A stretch of DNA of 64,000 bases from Parafrankia irregularis (GTDB lineage: Bacteria; Actinomycetota; Actinomycetes; Frankiales; Frankiaceae), in assembly GCF_001536285.1 (NCBI RefSeq), contig NZ_FAOZ01000009.1, positions 1 to 64,000 on the forward strand, read 5' to 3'. The first letter of the stretch is position 1. Every line of letters begins with the position of its first letter. Position numbers and translations under genes: made by a program. Of the stretch, positions 16,831 through 28,800 are shown piece after piece. Below the pieces are notes generated by a model that saw nothing but the letters and a program-made list of their open reading frames with translations, did no database searches and was not told where the DNA came from.

Positions 16831-19800
16831 GTGGCGAGTCCCGACTCCGCGCAGCGCAGGCGCGACCTGCTTCGCCGTCAGCTGGCGGCCGAGCGGCTGA
16901 CGCGCGACCCGGTGGGTGGCGTCGGCGATCGGTCTCGCCGGAGCGCCGGCCAGGGGCATCCGGTCAGCCCGGCGCAGCGCCGCATGTGGTTCCTGTCACG
17001 GCTTGACCCCACCAGCGCCGCCTACACGATCTCGGCCGCGTTCGAGCTGACCGGCCCGCTTGACCCGGAAGCCCTGCACCGCGCGCTGATCGCCGTCGCC
17101 GGTCGGCACGAGATCCTCCGCACGACCTACCGGGCCACCTCGGACGGGCAGCTGCAGCAGGTGGTCCGGGACGACATCCTGCCGGCGTGGCACAGCGTGG
17201 ATCTCTCGGCCGAGCCGGCCGAGCCGGCCGAGCTGGCCGAACCGGCCGCGGAAGCCGACGAGCGTGCGCGCGCGATCGCGCTGGCAGCGGCGCGGCGCCC
17301 GTTCGACCTGACCACCGAGTCCCCGCTGCGGGTCACCCTGCTGCGGCACGGCCCGCAGCTGCACACCCTGGCGCTCGCCGCCCATCACATCGCCTGGGAC
17401 GACGCGTCCTGGGACGTCTTCTTCGGCGACCTGCAGGCCGCCTACGCCGGGAAGGACGGCGCGGGCGCCGGTGCCGCCGTCCAGTTCCTCGACGCCGCGG
17501 CCCCGGTCGCGGACCAGCCCGTCCCGGCGGAGGGCCTCACCTACTGGCGCGACAGGCTGTTGCCGCTGGCCGAACCCGTGCGGCTGCCGGGGCCGGACGC
17601 CGACGACCGCGGCCCCGACGACCTGCCGGTCGCCGCGGCCCCGCACCGACGTGACACCGGCCGGCAGGTCGTCCACCTCGCGGCAGGGGAGCTCGCCGGG
17701 CAGGTGCGCGAACTGGCGACCGCCCACGGCGCGACACCGTTCATGGTGCTGCTGGCCGCCTACACGGCGCTGATCCACCGGGTGACCGGGGCCACCGACG
17801 TCACCGTCGGCTCCCCGGTCGTGAACCGGGAGGGTGCCGCGACCGAGGGCGTCATCGGCTACTTCGGCAACACGATCTGCCTGCGTCTGCCGGTGGGGCC
17901 GCTGGACAGCTTCACCGACCTGCTGCGACGGACCCGTGACGTCTGCCGGGGCGCGTTCGCGCACGCTGACGTCGACCTCGCGGACGTCGTGCGTGAGCTC
18001 AACCCCGACCGGTCGGACGGCGTGTCCAGCCTGTTCACCACGATGTTCGCCGTCCGCACGCAGGCCGCCGCCGCGCTGCGCGGCGGCGGCCTGGGTGACG
18101 GTGACGGCCTGCGTGGTGAGCGCCGTCCCCTGCACAACGGCACGGCGCAGTTCCCGCTGATGGTCGTGGCCGAGATCGGTACCGGGCCGGACGGGGCCGA
18201 CTCGCTCGAACTGGAGACGACCTTCCAGCCGGGCTCGGTGTCCGGGGTGTTCGCGCGCTCCCTCGGAGCACGGCTGGAGCGGCTGCTCACCGCGGCGCTC
18301 GCCGACCCGGCCGCGGGGATCGGCTTCATCGACCTGCTCACGCCGGCCGAGCACGCCCGCCTCGCGGGGGCCTGGGCCGACCCCACGGCGGACGCTGACA
18401 CCACGGCGGACACTGACACCACGGCGGGCTCTGACATCACGGCGGGCTCTGCGCCCGGCGAGCCGTGGGTGGTGCCCTTCATGTCGTGGGCCGAGGCCGA
18501 CCCGGACCGGACGGCCCTGGTCACCGCCGAGCGTTCGGTCTCCTACGGGGAGCTGGCCACCGAGGCTGACGCGCTCGGGCGCCGGCTGGCCGACCACGGC
18601 GCCCGGCCGGGCACCATCGTCGGGATCGCCCTGCCCCGATCGATCGAGCTGGTGGTCGCGCTTGCGGCCACCGGCCGCGCCGGCGCCGCCTACCTTCCGC
18701 TCGACGTCGACTACCCACCCGACCGCCTCGCCCTGATGGTCGAGGACGCGGCGCCGGCGGTGCTGGTCACGACGCGCGAGCTGGCTCCCGGGATCCCGCT
18801 CGCGCCGGGGACCCGCCTCGTTCTCGTCGACGAGCCGGCACCGGTGCCCGAGGTGGCGCCGGAGCCCGCGTCCGCGTCCGCGCCGTGGCCGCCTGCCATC
18901 GCACCGGACAGCCCGGTGTACGTCATCTACACGTCGGGTTCGACCGGCCGGCCTAAGGGCGTCCTGGTCGGCCATCGATCGCTGGCCGGTTTCCTGGCGG
19001 AGTTCAGCGAGACCGTGGGAATCGGGCCGGCCGACCGCGTGCTGGCCGCGACCACACCGGCGTTCGACCCGAGCACGGTCGAGCTGCTGGCGCCGCTGAC
19101 CGTCGGCGCCTCGGTCCGTCTCGTCGCCAGTGAGGCGGCTCGGGACCCCTCGGAGCTCGCCCGGCTCCTGAGCGCCGGCGCGGTCACGCTGGCCCAGGCG
19201 ACACCGTCGCGCTGGCGTTCCATCCTCGCCGCCGACCCCGCCCCCTACCCCGGCGTACGGGTCCTGTGCGGTGCCGAGCCGCTGACCCTCGACCTCGCGC
19301 GGGAACTGCGCTCCCGCGCGGCGAGCCTGACCAACGTGTACGGCCCCACCGAGACGACGGTCTGGGCGACGACCGGTGAGGTGCGCGGGTCGACGGGCGA
19401 GAGCGAGCGGATCACGGTCGGCACGCCGCTGCGCAACACCCGGGCCTACGTGCTGGACGGCGCGCTGATGCCGGTGCCGCCTGGCGTCATCGGCGAGCTC
19501 TACCTCACCGGTTCCGGCGTGGCCCATGGCTACCTGGCCCGCCCGGCGCTCACCTCCAACCGTTACGTGGCGAACCCGTTCGGCTTCGGCGAGCGGATGT
19601 ACCGCACCGGTGACCTCGCCCGCTGGACCGCGGACGGTGAGCTGCTCCTCGCCGGCCGTTCGGACGACCAGGTCAAGATCCGTGGTTTCCGGATCGAGCC
19701 GGGCGAGATCGAGACGGTGCTGGCGCGCCACCCGGCGGTCGCGCGCTGCGCCGTCATCGCGCGGGAGGACGGGCCGGCGGGACGCGCGCTCGTCGCCTAC

Positions 19801-22800
19801 GTCGTCCCGGCGGCCACCCCGGCCGGAACCGGGGCGCTCACCGACCAGCTGCGTGCGCACGCCGCGTCGTTCCTGCCCGGCTACATGGTGCCGGCGGCCT
19901 TCGTGGTCCTGCCCGTCCTGCCCATCACCCCGAGCGGGAAGCTCGACCGGCGCGCCCTGCCCGCGCCCGACTTCGGTGCGGCGGCCCAGCCCGGGAGGGC
20001 ACCTGCCACCCGGACCGAGGAGATCCTGCGCGACGTCTTCGCGGCCGTGCTGAGCCAGCCCGACATCGGCGTCGACCAGGACTTCTTCCACCGTGGCGGC
20101 GACAGCATCCTGGCCTTCTCCGTGGTCACCCGCGCGGCGGCCGCCGGGGTGACGGTGGCACTCGCGGACGTCTTCGCCACGCCCACCGTGGCCGGCCTGG
20201 CCACGGCGGCGGACGCCGCGGCAGCCGCCGCCACGGATCACCTGGGCGCCGCGGGCACGGCGGCGGTCGGTTCGACGTCCGCGCTCGCGGAGCTGCCCCC
20301 GGTCGATCCGGACGACGTCGAGCGCTGGCGGGCCCGGCTGCCCGGCCTGACCGACGTGTGGCCGCTGTCGCCGTCGCAGGCGGGCATGCTGTTCCAGCGC
20401 CTCGTCGACGGGGAGGACACGCCCGACGTCTACGTCGTCCAGTTCGTCCTCGACCTGCGGGGGGATCCCGATCCCGGTCGCCTGCGGGCCGCTTCCCGGG
20501 TCCTGCTCGACCGGCACCCCCTGCTGCGCGCCGCGGTCCTGTCCGACGGCCGTGCGCCGGCCCAGGTCATCGTCGCCGAGGCGGAACCGGAGTGGACGGT
20601 CGTCGACCTCTCCGCCTGGCCGGCCGCCGAGCGGGCGGCCGAGACGGAGCGGCTCGTCTCGGCTGACCGGACGGCCCGGTTCGACCTGGCGCAGCCCCCG
20701 CTCCTGCGTTTCCTGTGGATCCGCACCGGGCCGGACAGCGCGCGGCTGGCTGTCTGCGCCCACCACCTCATCGTCGACGGCTGGTCGCTGCCGTTGCTGC
20801 TGCGCGAGCTGTTCACCCTGGCCGTGGACCCGGCCGGCCCGGCTGCTGTCGCCGCACAGCTGCCGTCGCCACGCCCGTACGCGGACTATCTGCGCTGGCT
20901 GCGGGTTCAGGACTCCGACGCCGCCCACGAGGCCTGGCGCGACGAGCTGGCCGATCTCGAAGAACCGACCCTGCTGGGCGGCCTTGCCGCCGCCGGCGGG
21001 CCGCGGGCCGGCGGGCCGGCGGCCGCCCTCGAGCGGGAGGTCGGCCCCGAGCTGACCGCCCGGCTGGGTTCGCTCGCCCGCGAGCGAGGCGTCACGCTGA
21101 GCACCATCCTGCGGGCGGCGTACGGCGTCGCGCTCGCCCGCGCGGTCGGGCGTGACGATGTCGTCTTCGGCGCGGCGACCGCGGGCCGGCCACCGGAGCT
21201 GCCCGGGGTCGAGTCCATGATCGGGCTGTTCGTCACCACCGTCCCGGTCCGGGTCACCGTGAGCGCGCGGATGACGTTCGCCGCGTTGCTGGCGGATCCG
21301 CGGGTCACCCAGGCCCGGATGTTCGCCCACCAGCATGTCGGCCTGGCCGACATCCAGACGTCGATCGGGCGAGGTGAGCTGTTCGACAGCCTGCTCGTCC
21401 TGGAGTCCTTCCCGTTCGACGCGGCGACGCTGATCCCACCGGGCGGCCCGCGGCTCGAAGCCGTCGACGGCCACGACGGAACCCACTACGCGCTGACCAT
21501 CCGGGTGATTCCCGGGGACCGGCTGCGCGTGACCTTCAGCTACTCCGACGGTGTCCTCGACGACGCCACCGTCGCCGGGCTGGCCGACCGCCTGCTCCTC
21601 CTGCTGGCGGAGATCGCGGCCGACCCGGACCGCCCGATCGGAGCCGTGACGGCCGTTCCCTCCGCCGAGCGCGGTCTCGCCGCCCTCGCTCCGGCACCCG
21701 CGGCGGTCGCGCTGACCGGCGTCCTGCCAGCTGGCGACACGACGGCCGCCACCCTGCCCGACCTCTTCGAGGCCCAGGCCCGCCGGACCCCGGACGCGGT
21801 CGCGCTGCGCTGGCGCGAGACGGAGCTGACCTACGCCGAGCTCGACGAGCGGGCGGACCGGCTGGCCCGGCTGCTGCGCCAGCGCGGTGTCGGGCCGGAG
21901 TCGATCGTGGCCGTGGCGCTGCCCCGGTCACTCGACCTGGTCGTGAGCCTGCTCGCCGTGCTCAAGGCCGGTGGTGCCTACCTGCCGGTCGACCCGGCCT
22001 ACCCCGCGGACCGGATCACGTTCATGCTGCGTGACGCGGCACCGGTGTGCGCGGTGACGACGGCGGCCACCCGTACGGCGCTCCCGGCCCGCCTCGGGGT
22101 GCCGATGGTCGTGCTGGACGATCCGCTGGTCGACGCGGCCCTGAACGAGCAGCAGCAGCAGTCCGAGCAGCAGCAGCAGTCCGGGCAGCAGCAGCAGTCC
22201 GGGCAGCAGCAGCCCGGCCCGCTCGACCCGGCCGGCCGGGCCCGGCCCGACAACCTCGCCTACGTGATCTACACCTCCGGGTCGACCGGCCGGCCGAAGG
22301 GCGCGCAGATCCCGCACCGCAACGTGGTGCGGCTGTTCGCCGACAGCCAGCGGCACTTCCACTTCGGCTCCTCCGACGTCTGGACGCTCTTCCACTCGGT
22401 CTCGTTCGACTTCTCCGTGTGGGAGCTGTGGGGCCCGCTGCTGTACGGCGGCCGGCTCGTGGTGGTCGACCACGAGGTCTCCCGCTCACCGGGGCAGTTC
22501 CTCGGCCTGTTGCGGCGGGAGTCCGTCACCGTCCTCAACCAGACCCCTTCGGCCTTCGCCACGCTGATGGACGCCGATCGCGACGATCCGGGCGCCGGCG
22601 GGCAGCACGAGCTGAGCCTGCGGCTGGTGATCTTCGGCGGTGAGGCGCTGGACACCAGCCGGCTGGCACCGTGGTACGAGCGGCATCCCGACGACGCGCC
22701 GACCCTGGTCAACATGTACGGGATCACCGAGACCACGGTGCACGTCACGTACCTGCCGCTGGACCGGGACAGCGCCGCCGGCGCCGCCGCCCGGCGCGGC

Positions 22801-25800
22801 CTGATCGGCGAGCCGCTGCCGGGCCTGCGGGCTCGGATCCTCGACCGCCACCTCACCCCGGTCCCGCCGGGCGTGCCGGGGGAGGTCTATGTCAGTGGTG
22901 GCCAGCTCGCGCGCGGGTACCTGGGCCGGTTCGGCCTCACCGCCACCCGGTTCGTGGCCGATCCCTACGGCAACCCCGGCGAGCGGATGTACCGCACCGG
23001 CGACCTGGCCCGGCTTGGTCCGGACGGCGCGCTGGAATACCTCGGCCGCGCCGACGACCAGGTCAAGATCCGCGGTTTCCGCATCGAGCCGGGTGAGATC
23101 GAGGCGGTCCTGGCCGCCGATCCGTCGGTGGAACGGGTGGTCGTCATCGCGCGTGCGGACGACGCCGGCCGGCACCGGCTGGTCGCGTACGCCGTGCCGC
23201 GGGCGGGCCACCAGGTCGACGGCCCGGCACTGCGGGCGCGGGCCGCGGCGGCGCTGCCGGACTTCATGGTCCCGTCGGCGGTCGTCGTCCTCGACGCGCT
23301 GCCGCTGACCAGCAACGGGAAGCTCGACCGGGCCGCACTGCCGGCTCCGGACCCGACCGCGGCCACCTCGGCCCGGTCGGGCGCCACCGATCTGGAACGC
23401 ACCCTGTGCGCGGTGTTCGCCGACGTGCTGGGACTGGACCGGGTCGGCGCCGACGACGAGTTCGTGGCGCTCGGTGGTGACAGCATCATCGCGATCCAGC
23501 TGGTCAACCGGGCGCGGCGCGACGGCGTGGCACTCACCCCGCGCGAGGTCTTCGTCCAGCGGACCCCGGCCGCGCTCGCGTCGCTCGTGGCCGGACGCAC
23601 CCCGGCGGCACCGGCGGGGACGTCCACCGCGGCCGAGGCAGCCGTGGCAGGCGCGCCGTCCGAGACTGCCACGCCACCCGAGACAGCCCCGGTCCCGGGA
23701 CTCCCGGGGACGGGCACATCGACCGGCGTGCTGACCCCACCGCCGATCGTGGCCCAGCTCGCCGACTGGGGCGGCGAGATCCAGCGCTACAACCAGGCAT
23801 TTCTCATCCGGACGCCGGCCGGTGCCGACGAGGCGTCGCTGCGCGCCGCGCTCGGCGCGATCCTCGCGCACCACGACGCCCTGCGGACCCGGCTGCTGCG
23901 GCCCGCGCCGGGCATCTGGCTGTTCCAGATCGATCCGCCCGCCACGGGCACCGGCGCACCGGGCAGCACGGCCGACGCCGATCTGCTGACCCGCGTCGAC
24001 GTCGCCGGCCTCCTGCCGGACGGGCTGCGCGCGGCCATCGCGGCCGCCTCGGAATCGGCCGTCGGTGGCCTGGACCCGGACGCCGGCGTGATGGTCCGCG
24101 CGGTCTGGCTCGACGCCGGCCCGGCCGAGCCCGGCCGGCTGGTGATCGTCGCCCACCACCTCGTCGTGGACGGGGTGTCGTGGCGGATCCTGCTCGCCGA
24201 CCTCGAGGCCGCGTACGCGGCGGCCAGCGCCGGCCGGCCGGCGCGGCTCGGCGGGGTCGGCACGTCGCTGAAGGCCTTCAGCGAGGTGATCGCCGGGTAC
24301 GCGACCGCACCGGACCGGCTCGCCGAGCTGACCCACTGGCTGGAGACGCTCGCGCCGGGCGGGCGCCCGTTCGGGCAGCCCGCGCCCGCGCTCACCGCCG
24401 CGGGCACCTCGGCGGCGGCCGCGCTGGGGCCCGCCGCGGTCGGGACGGCCGCCGACACCGAACGCCTCGTCGTCGAGCTGCCCACGCAGGCCACCTCGGC
24501 CCTGCTCACCGGTGTTCCCGCGGCGACCGGCACCGAGATCACCGCTGTGCTGCTCGCCGGCCTGCGGCTGGCGGTCCCGGTCCCCCCGGCCGACGACGAT
24601 CCGGCCGCTGCCCGGGATGACGCCGGCGGCGACCTTCTCGTCGATCTCGAACGGCACGGGCGCGAGGAGATCGTCCCCGGCCTGGACCTGTCCCGCACGG
24701 TCGGCTGGTTCACCAGCATCGCGCCGGTCCGGCTGGGACCGGTGCGCCAGGACGCGCGCACGACGCTCGCCGAGGTGGCGGCGAGCCTGCGGGCGACCCC
24801 GGACAGCGGTGCTGGTTTCGGCCCGCTCCGCTACGCCAACCCGCTGGCCGGGCCGGTCCTCGCCCGCGCCGGCCGGCCCCAGATCCTGTTCAACTACCTG
24901 GGCCGCTTCGGCGCCGACCAGCGCGCCGACTGGGGGCCCGCGCAGGAGTTCGACGCGCTCGCCGCCACGCCCGACCCCGGCCTGGGCGTCGGCTACCCGC
25001 TGACCGTCGACGTGGTCGGTGTGGAGACGGCCGACGGCCCGGTGCTTCGGGCGACCTTCACCTACCTGACGACCGTGCTGTCGCAGCCGCAGACAGCACG
25101 CCTCGCCACCGGTTTCCGGGACGCCCTGCTGGAGCTTGCCACGCTCGCGCCCCCGCGGCCCGAATCCGCGTCCGAGCGGCTCCCGGACCCGCCGCCCGAG
25201 ACGTCCGCCGCGCTCGTCGCGCTCGTCGCGCTCTCGGACGAGGAGCGGGAACGGATCTCCCGCGACTTCCCGGCGGCGGTCGAGGACGTCTGGCCGCTCT
25301 CGCCGTTGCAGGAGGGCCTGTACTTCCAGTGGTCCCTGGACCAGACGAGTGATGCGTACACCGCCCAGTTCTCGCTCGACTTCGACCACCGCCTCGACGC
25401 CGAGCGGATGCGCCGGGCCTGCGCGGTTCTCATGGCCCGGACCCCGACGCTGCGCGCGGGTTTCCTCAGCGACGGCCTGCCCCAGCCGGTGCAGGTCATC
25501 GCGGCTGAGCTGCCCGTCCCGGTCACCGAGGTCGACCTGTCCGGGCTGGCCGAGCCCGAACGGTCGGCCGAGGCCGAACGGATCGCCGCGGCCGACCGGT
25601 CCCGCCCCTTCGACGTCGCCCGGCCGCCGCTGTTCCGGCTGACCGTCATCCACCTGGGGGAGCGGCACGACCGGCTGGTCGTGAACCGCCAGGTGCTGCT
25701 GTGGGACGGCTGGTCGGGCGCCCTCGTCGTCGAGGGCCTGCTCGGGCTGTACGCCGCCGAGGGCGGCGCGGCGGCGCCCCCCGCGCCGCGGGGTTCCTTC

Positions 25801-28800
25801 CGGGACTATCTGGCCTGGCTGCGGGAGCGGGACACCGAGGCCACCGGGCGTGCCTGGCGGTCGGCGCTCGCCGATCTGGAGGAGCCGACGCTGGTGGTGC
25901 CGGCCGCGCGTGGCCTGCCACCGGTCGCCCCGGGCCGGATCACCGCCGAGCTGCCGGAGGCGACCGCGACCGCGGCGCGGGCAGCCGCCCGTGCCCAGGG
26001 CGTCACCCTGAACACGCTCTTCAACGCCGCGCTCGCGCTGGTACTGGCGTCGGCGACCGGGTCGGACGACATCGTGTTCGGCACGACCGTCGCCGGCCGG
26101 CCGACCGAGGTCGAGGGCATCGACGAGGTCGTCGGGCTGTTCCTGAACACGGTGCCGGTCCGGGTCCGGCTCGATCCGCGCGAGACGGTCGGCGACCTGC
26201 TGCGCCGCATCACCGGGCAGCGGCTGGACCTGCTCGACCACGAGTACCTCGGGCTCGGGGAGATCCAGCAGGCCAGTGGTCATCCGGTGCTGTTCGACAC
26301 GCTGTACGTCCTGCAGAACTTCATCGACGAGGTGGCGAACGACGAGACCAGCGCCCGGCACGGGATCACCGGCGGGACCAGCCTCGACCACACCCACTAC
26401 CCGCTGACCTTCGTGCTGTTCCCGGGCGCGCGCATCACCGCGCGGCTGGAGTACCGCTCGGACGTGCTCACGCGGGAGACCGCCCAGGGCCTGTTCGACC
26501 GCCTTCTGACACTGGTCGGCGCGCTGTCCGAACACTCCGACGCCCTGGTCGGCACGCTGGACGCCCTGCTCCCCGCGGAACGGTCCCGGCTGGAGGAGGC
26601 CCTGGCGGTGCCGCCGCGGCCGACGGGCACCGAGACCATCGCCGACCTGCTCGCCGTTTCGGCCGAGCGCCTCGACGGGCAGGTGGCACTGGTCCTGGGT
26701 GAGCAGCGGCTGACCTACCGGGAGCTCGACGACCGGGTCAACCAGCTGGCGAGGCTGCTGATCTCGCGGGGCGCCGGGCCGGAGACGGTGGTGGCGCTCG
26801 GGCTTGGCCGGACGGTCGACATGGTTGTCGCGTTGTTCGCCGTGCTGCGCACCGGCGCCGCCTATCTGCCGCTCGAGCTGGACCATCCGCCGGCACGCCT
26901 GCTGGAGATGGTGGGCGACGCGGGGGCGGCGATCCTCGTCACCACCAGGGCGACCGCCCGCTACCTGGCGGGTGTGCCAGCCGACGCGGCTGCGTCAGCC
27001 GGCGCGGACGTGCCGGCCACCTCGGACGCACCAGGCTCGGAAAGTGTCACCTGGCTGGTCCTCGACCAGGACGCGGTGGCCGCCGAGCTGGCCGCGGCCG
27101 GGTCAGGCGCGCTGTCGGACGCCGAGCTCGGCGCCTTCGCCCGTGACCGGGCGGACCGGCTCGAGCACCCGGCGTACGTGATCTACACGTCGGGATCGAC
27201 CGGCCGGCCCAAGGGTGTCGTGACGCCGTACCGGGGCCTGACCAACATGTGGCTCAACCACCAGGAGGAGATCTTCACCCCGACGGTGGCGGCGGCCGGC
27301 GGGCGCCGGCTGCGGATCGCGCACACCGTGTCGTTCGCCTTCGACATGTCCTGGGAGGAGCTGCTCTGGCTCGTCGAGGGCCACGAGGTGCACATCTGCG
27401 ACGAGAACCTGCGCCGGGACGCGGAAGGCCTCGTCGCCTACTGCGACCGGCACCGGATCGACGTCGTCAACGTGACGCCGACCTACGCGGCCCATCTGTT
27501 CGAGTCCGGCCTGCTCGACCGCGACGAGGATCCCGCCGCTCCCGAACCGGCCGGCGCCGAACCGCGTGCCGCCGGAGCGGCCCTCACCGGAGCGGCCGGG
27601 GGGCGCCATCGGCCGCCCCTGGTCATGCTGGGCGGCGAGGCCGTCCCGGACTCGGTCTGGAACCGGCTGCGCGACACGGACGGCACGACCGGTTACAACC
27701 TGTACGGGCCGACCGAGTACACGATCAACACGCTCGGTGCCGCGACGGCGGACAGCCCGACGCCGACGGTCGGCCGGCCGATCCGCAACACCAGCATCTA
27801 CGTGCTCGACCGGTGGCTGCGCCCGGTGCCCGACGGCGCCCCCGGCGAGCTGTACATCGCCGGCGACGGCCTGGCCCGTGGTTACCTCGACCGCTTCGGC
27901 CTGACCGCCACCCGGTTCGTCGCCGACCCGTTCCGGGCCGGCGACCGGATGTACCGCACCGGTGACCTGGTCATCCGCCGCCTCGACGGCAACATCGACT
28001 TCCTCGGGCGGACCGACGACCAGGTGAAGATCCGCGGCCATCGGATCGAGCTCGGAGAGGTGACGTCCGCCCTCGACAGCCACCCGGCGGTCAGCCAGTC
28101 GGCGGTGATCGCCACGGACGACCCGGCCCTGCCGGGCTCCAAGCGGCTCGTCGCCTACGTCGTGCCGGCGGAGCGGTCCGCCGCCGAGACGGCCGCGAGC
28201 GAGGACGACCAGGTCGGCGAGTGGCGCCAGATCTACAGCGACGAGTACGAGCGAATCCCGACCGCCGCGCTCACCGAGGACTTCGCCGGCTGGGACTCCA
28301 GCTACGACGGTCAACCCATCCCGTTCGAGCACATGCGGGAATGGCGGGCGGCCACCCTCGACCGGATCCGGGCGCTGGAACCCCGGCGCGTCCTGGAGAT
28401 CGGCGTCGGCACCGGCCTCCTGCTCGGCGGGCTCGCACCCGAGGTCGAGACCTACTGGGGCACCGACCTGGCCGCGCCGGTCATCGCGAAACTGCGTGCC
28501 GAGCTGGCCACCGACCCGGATCGATTCGGCCGGGTGGAGCTGCGCAACCAGCCGGCGCATGTCACCGACGGGCTGCCCGCGGGCTACTTCGACACGATCA
28601 TCATCAACTCGGTGATCCAGTACTTCCCGAGCGCCGGCTACCTGGCCTCGGTGCTGCGCTCCGCGCTCGGCCTGCTGGCCCCGGGCGGTTCGCTGTTCGT
28701 CGGCGACGTCCGCGACCTGGGTCGGCTGCGGATCTTCCACACCGCGATCGAGCTCGCCCGCTCCGGTGGCAGGCCCGCCGCCTCGACCCGGCTCACCGCC

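Noticed and set aside
18480-19990. A1 as a beta-alanine-activating domain linked to panD
   Set aside because: The pocket DPVQLGVVW resembles the glycine code and has Asp235, whereas the beta-alanine code I know starts with Val-Asp.
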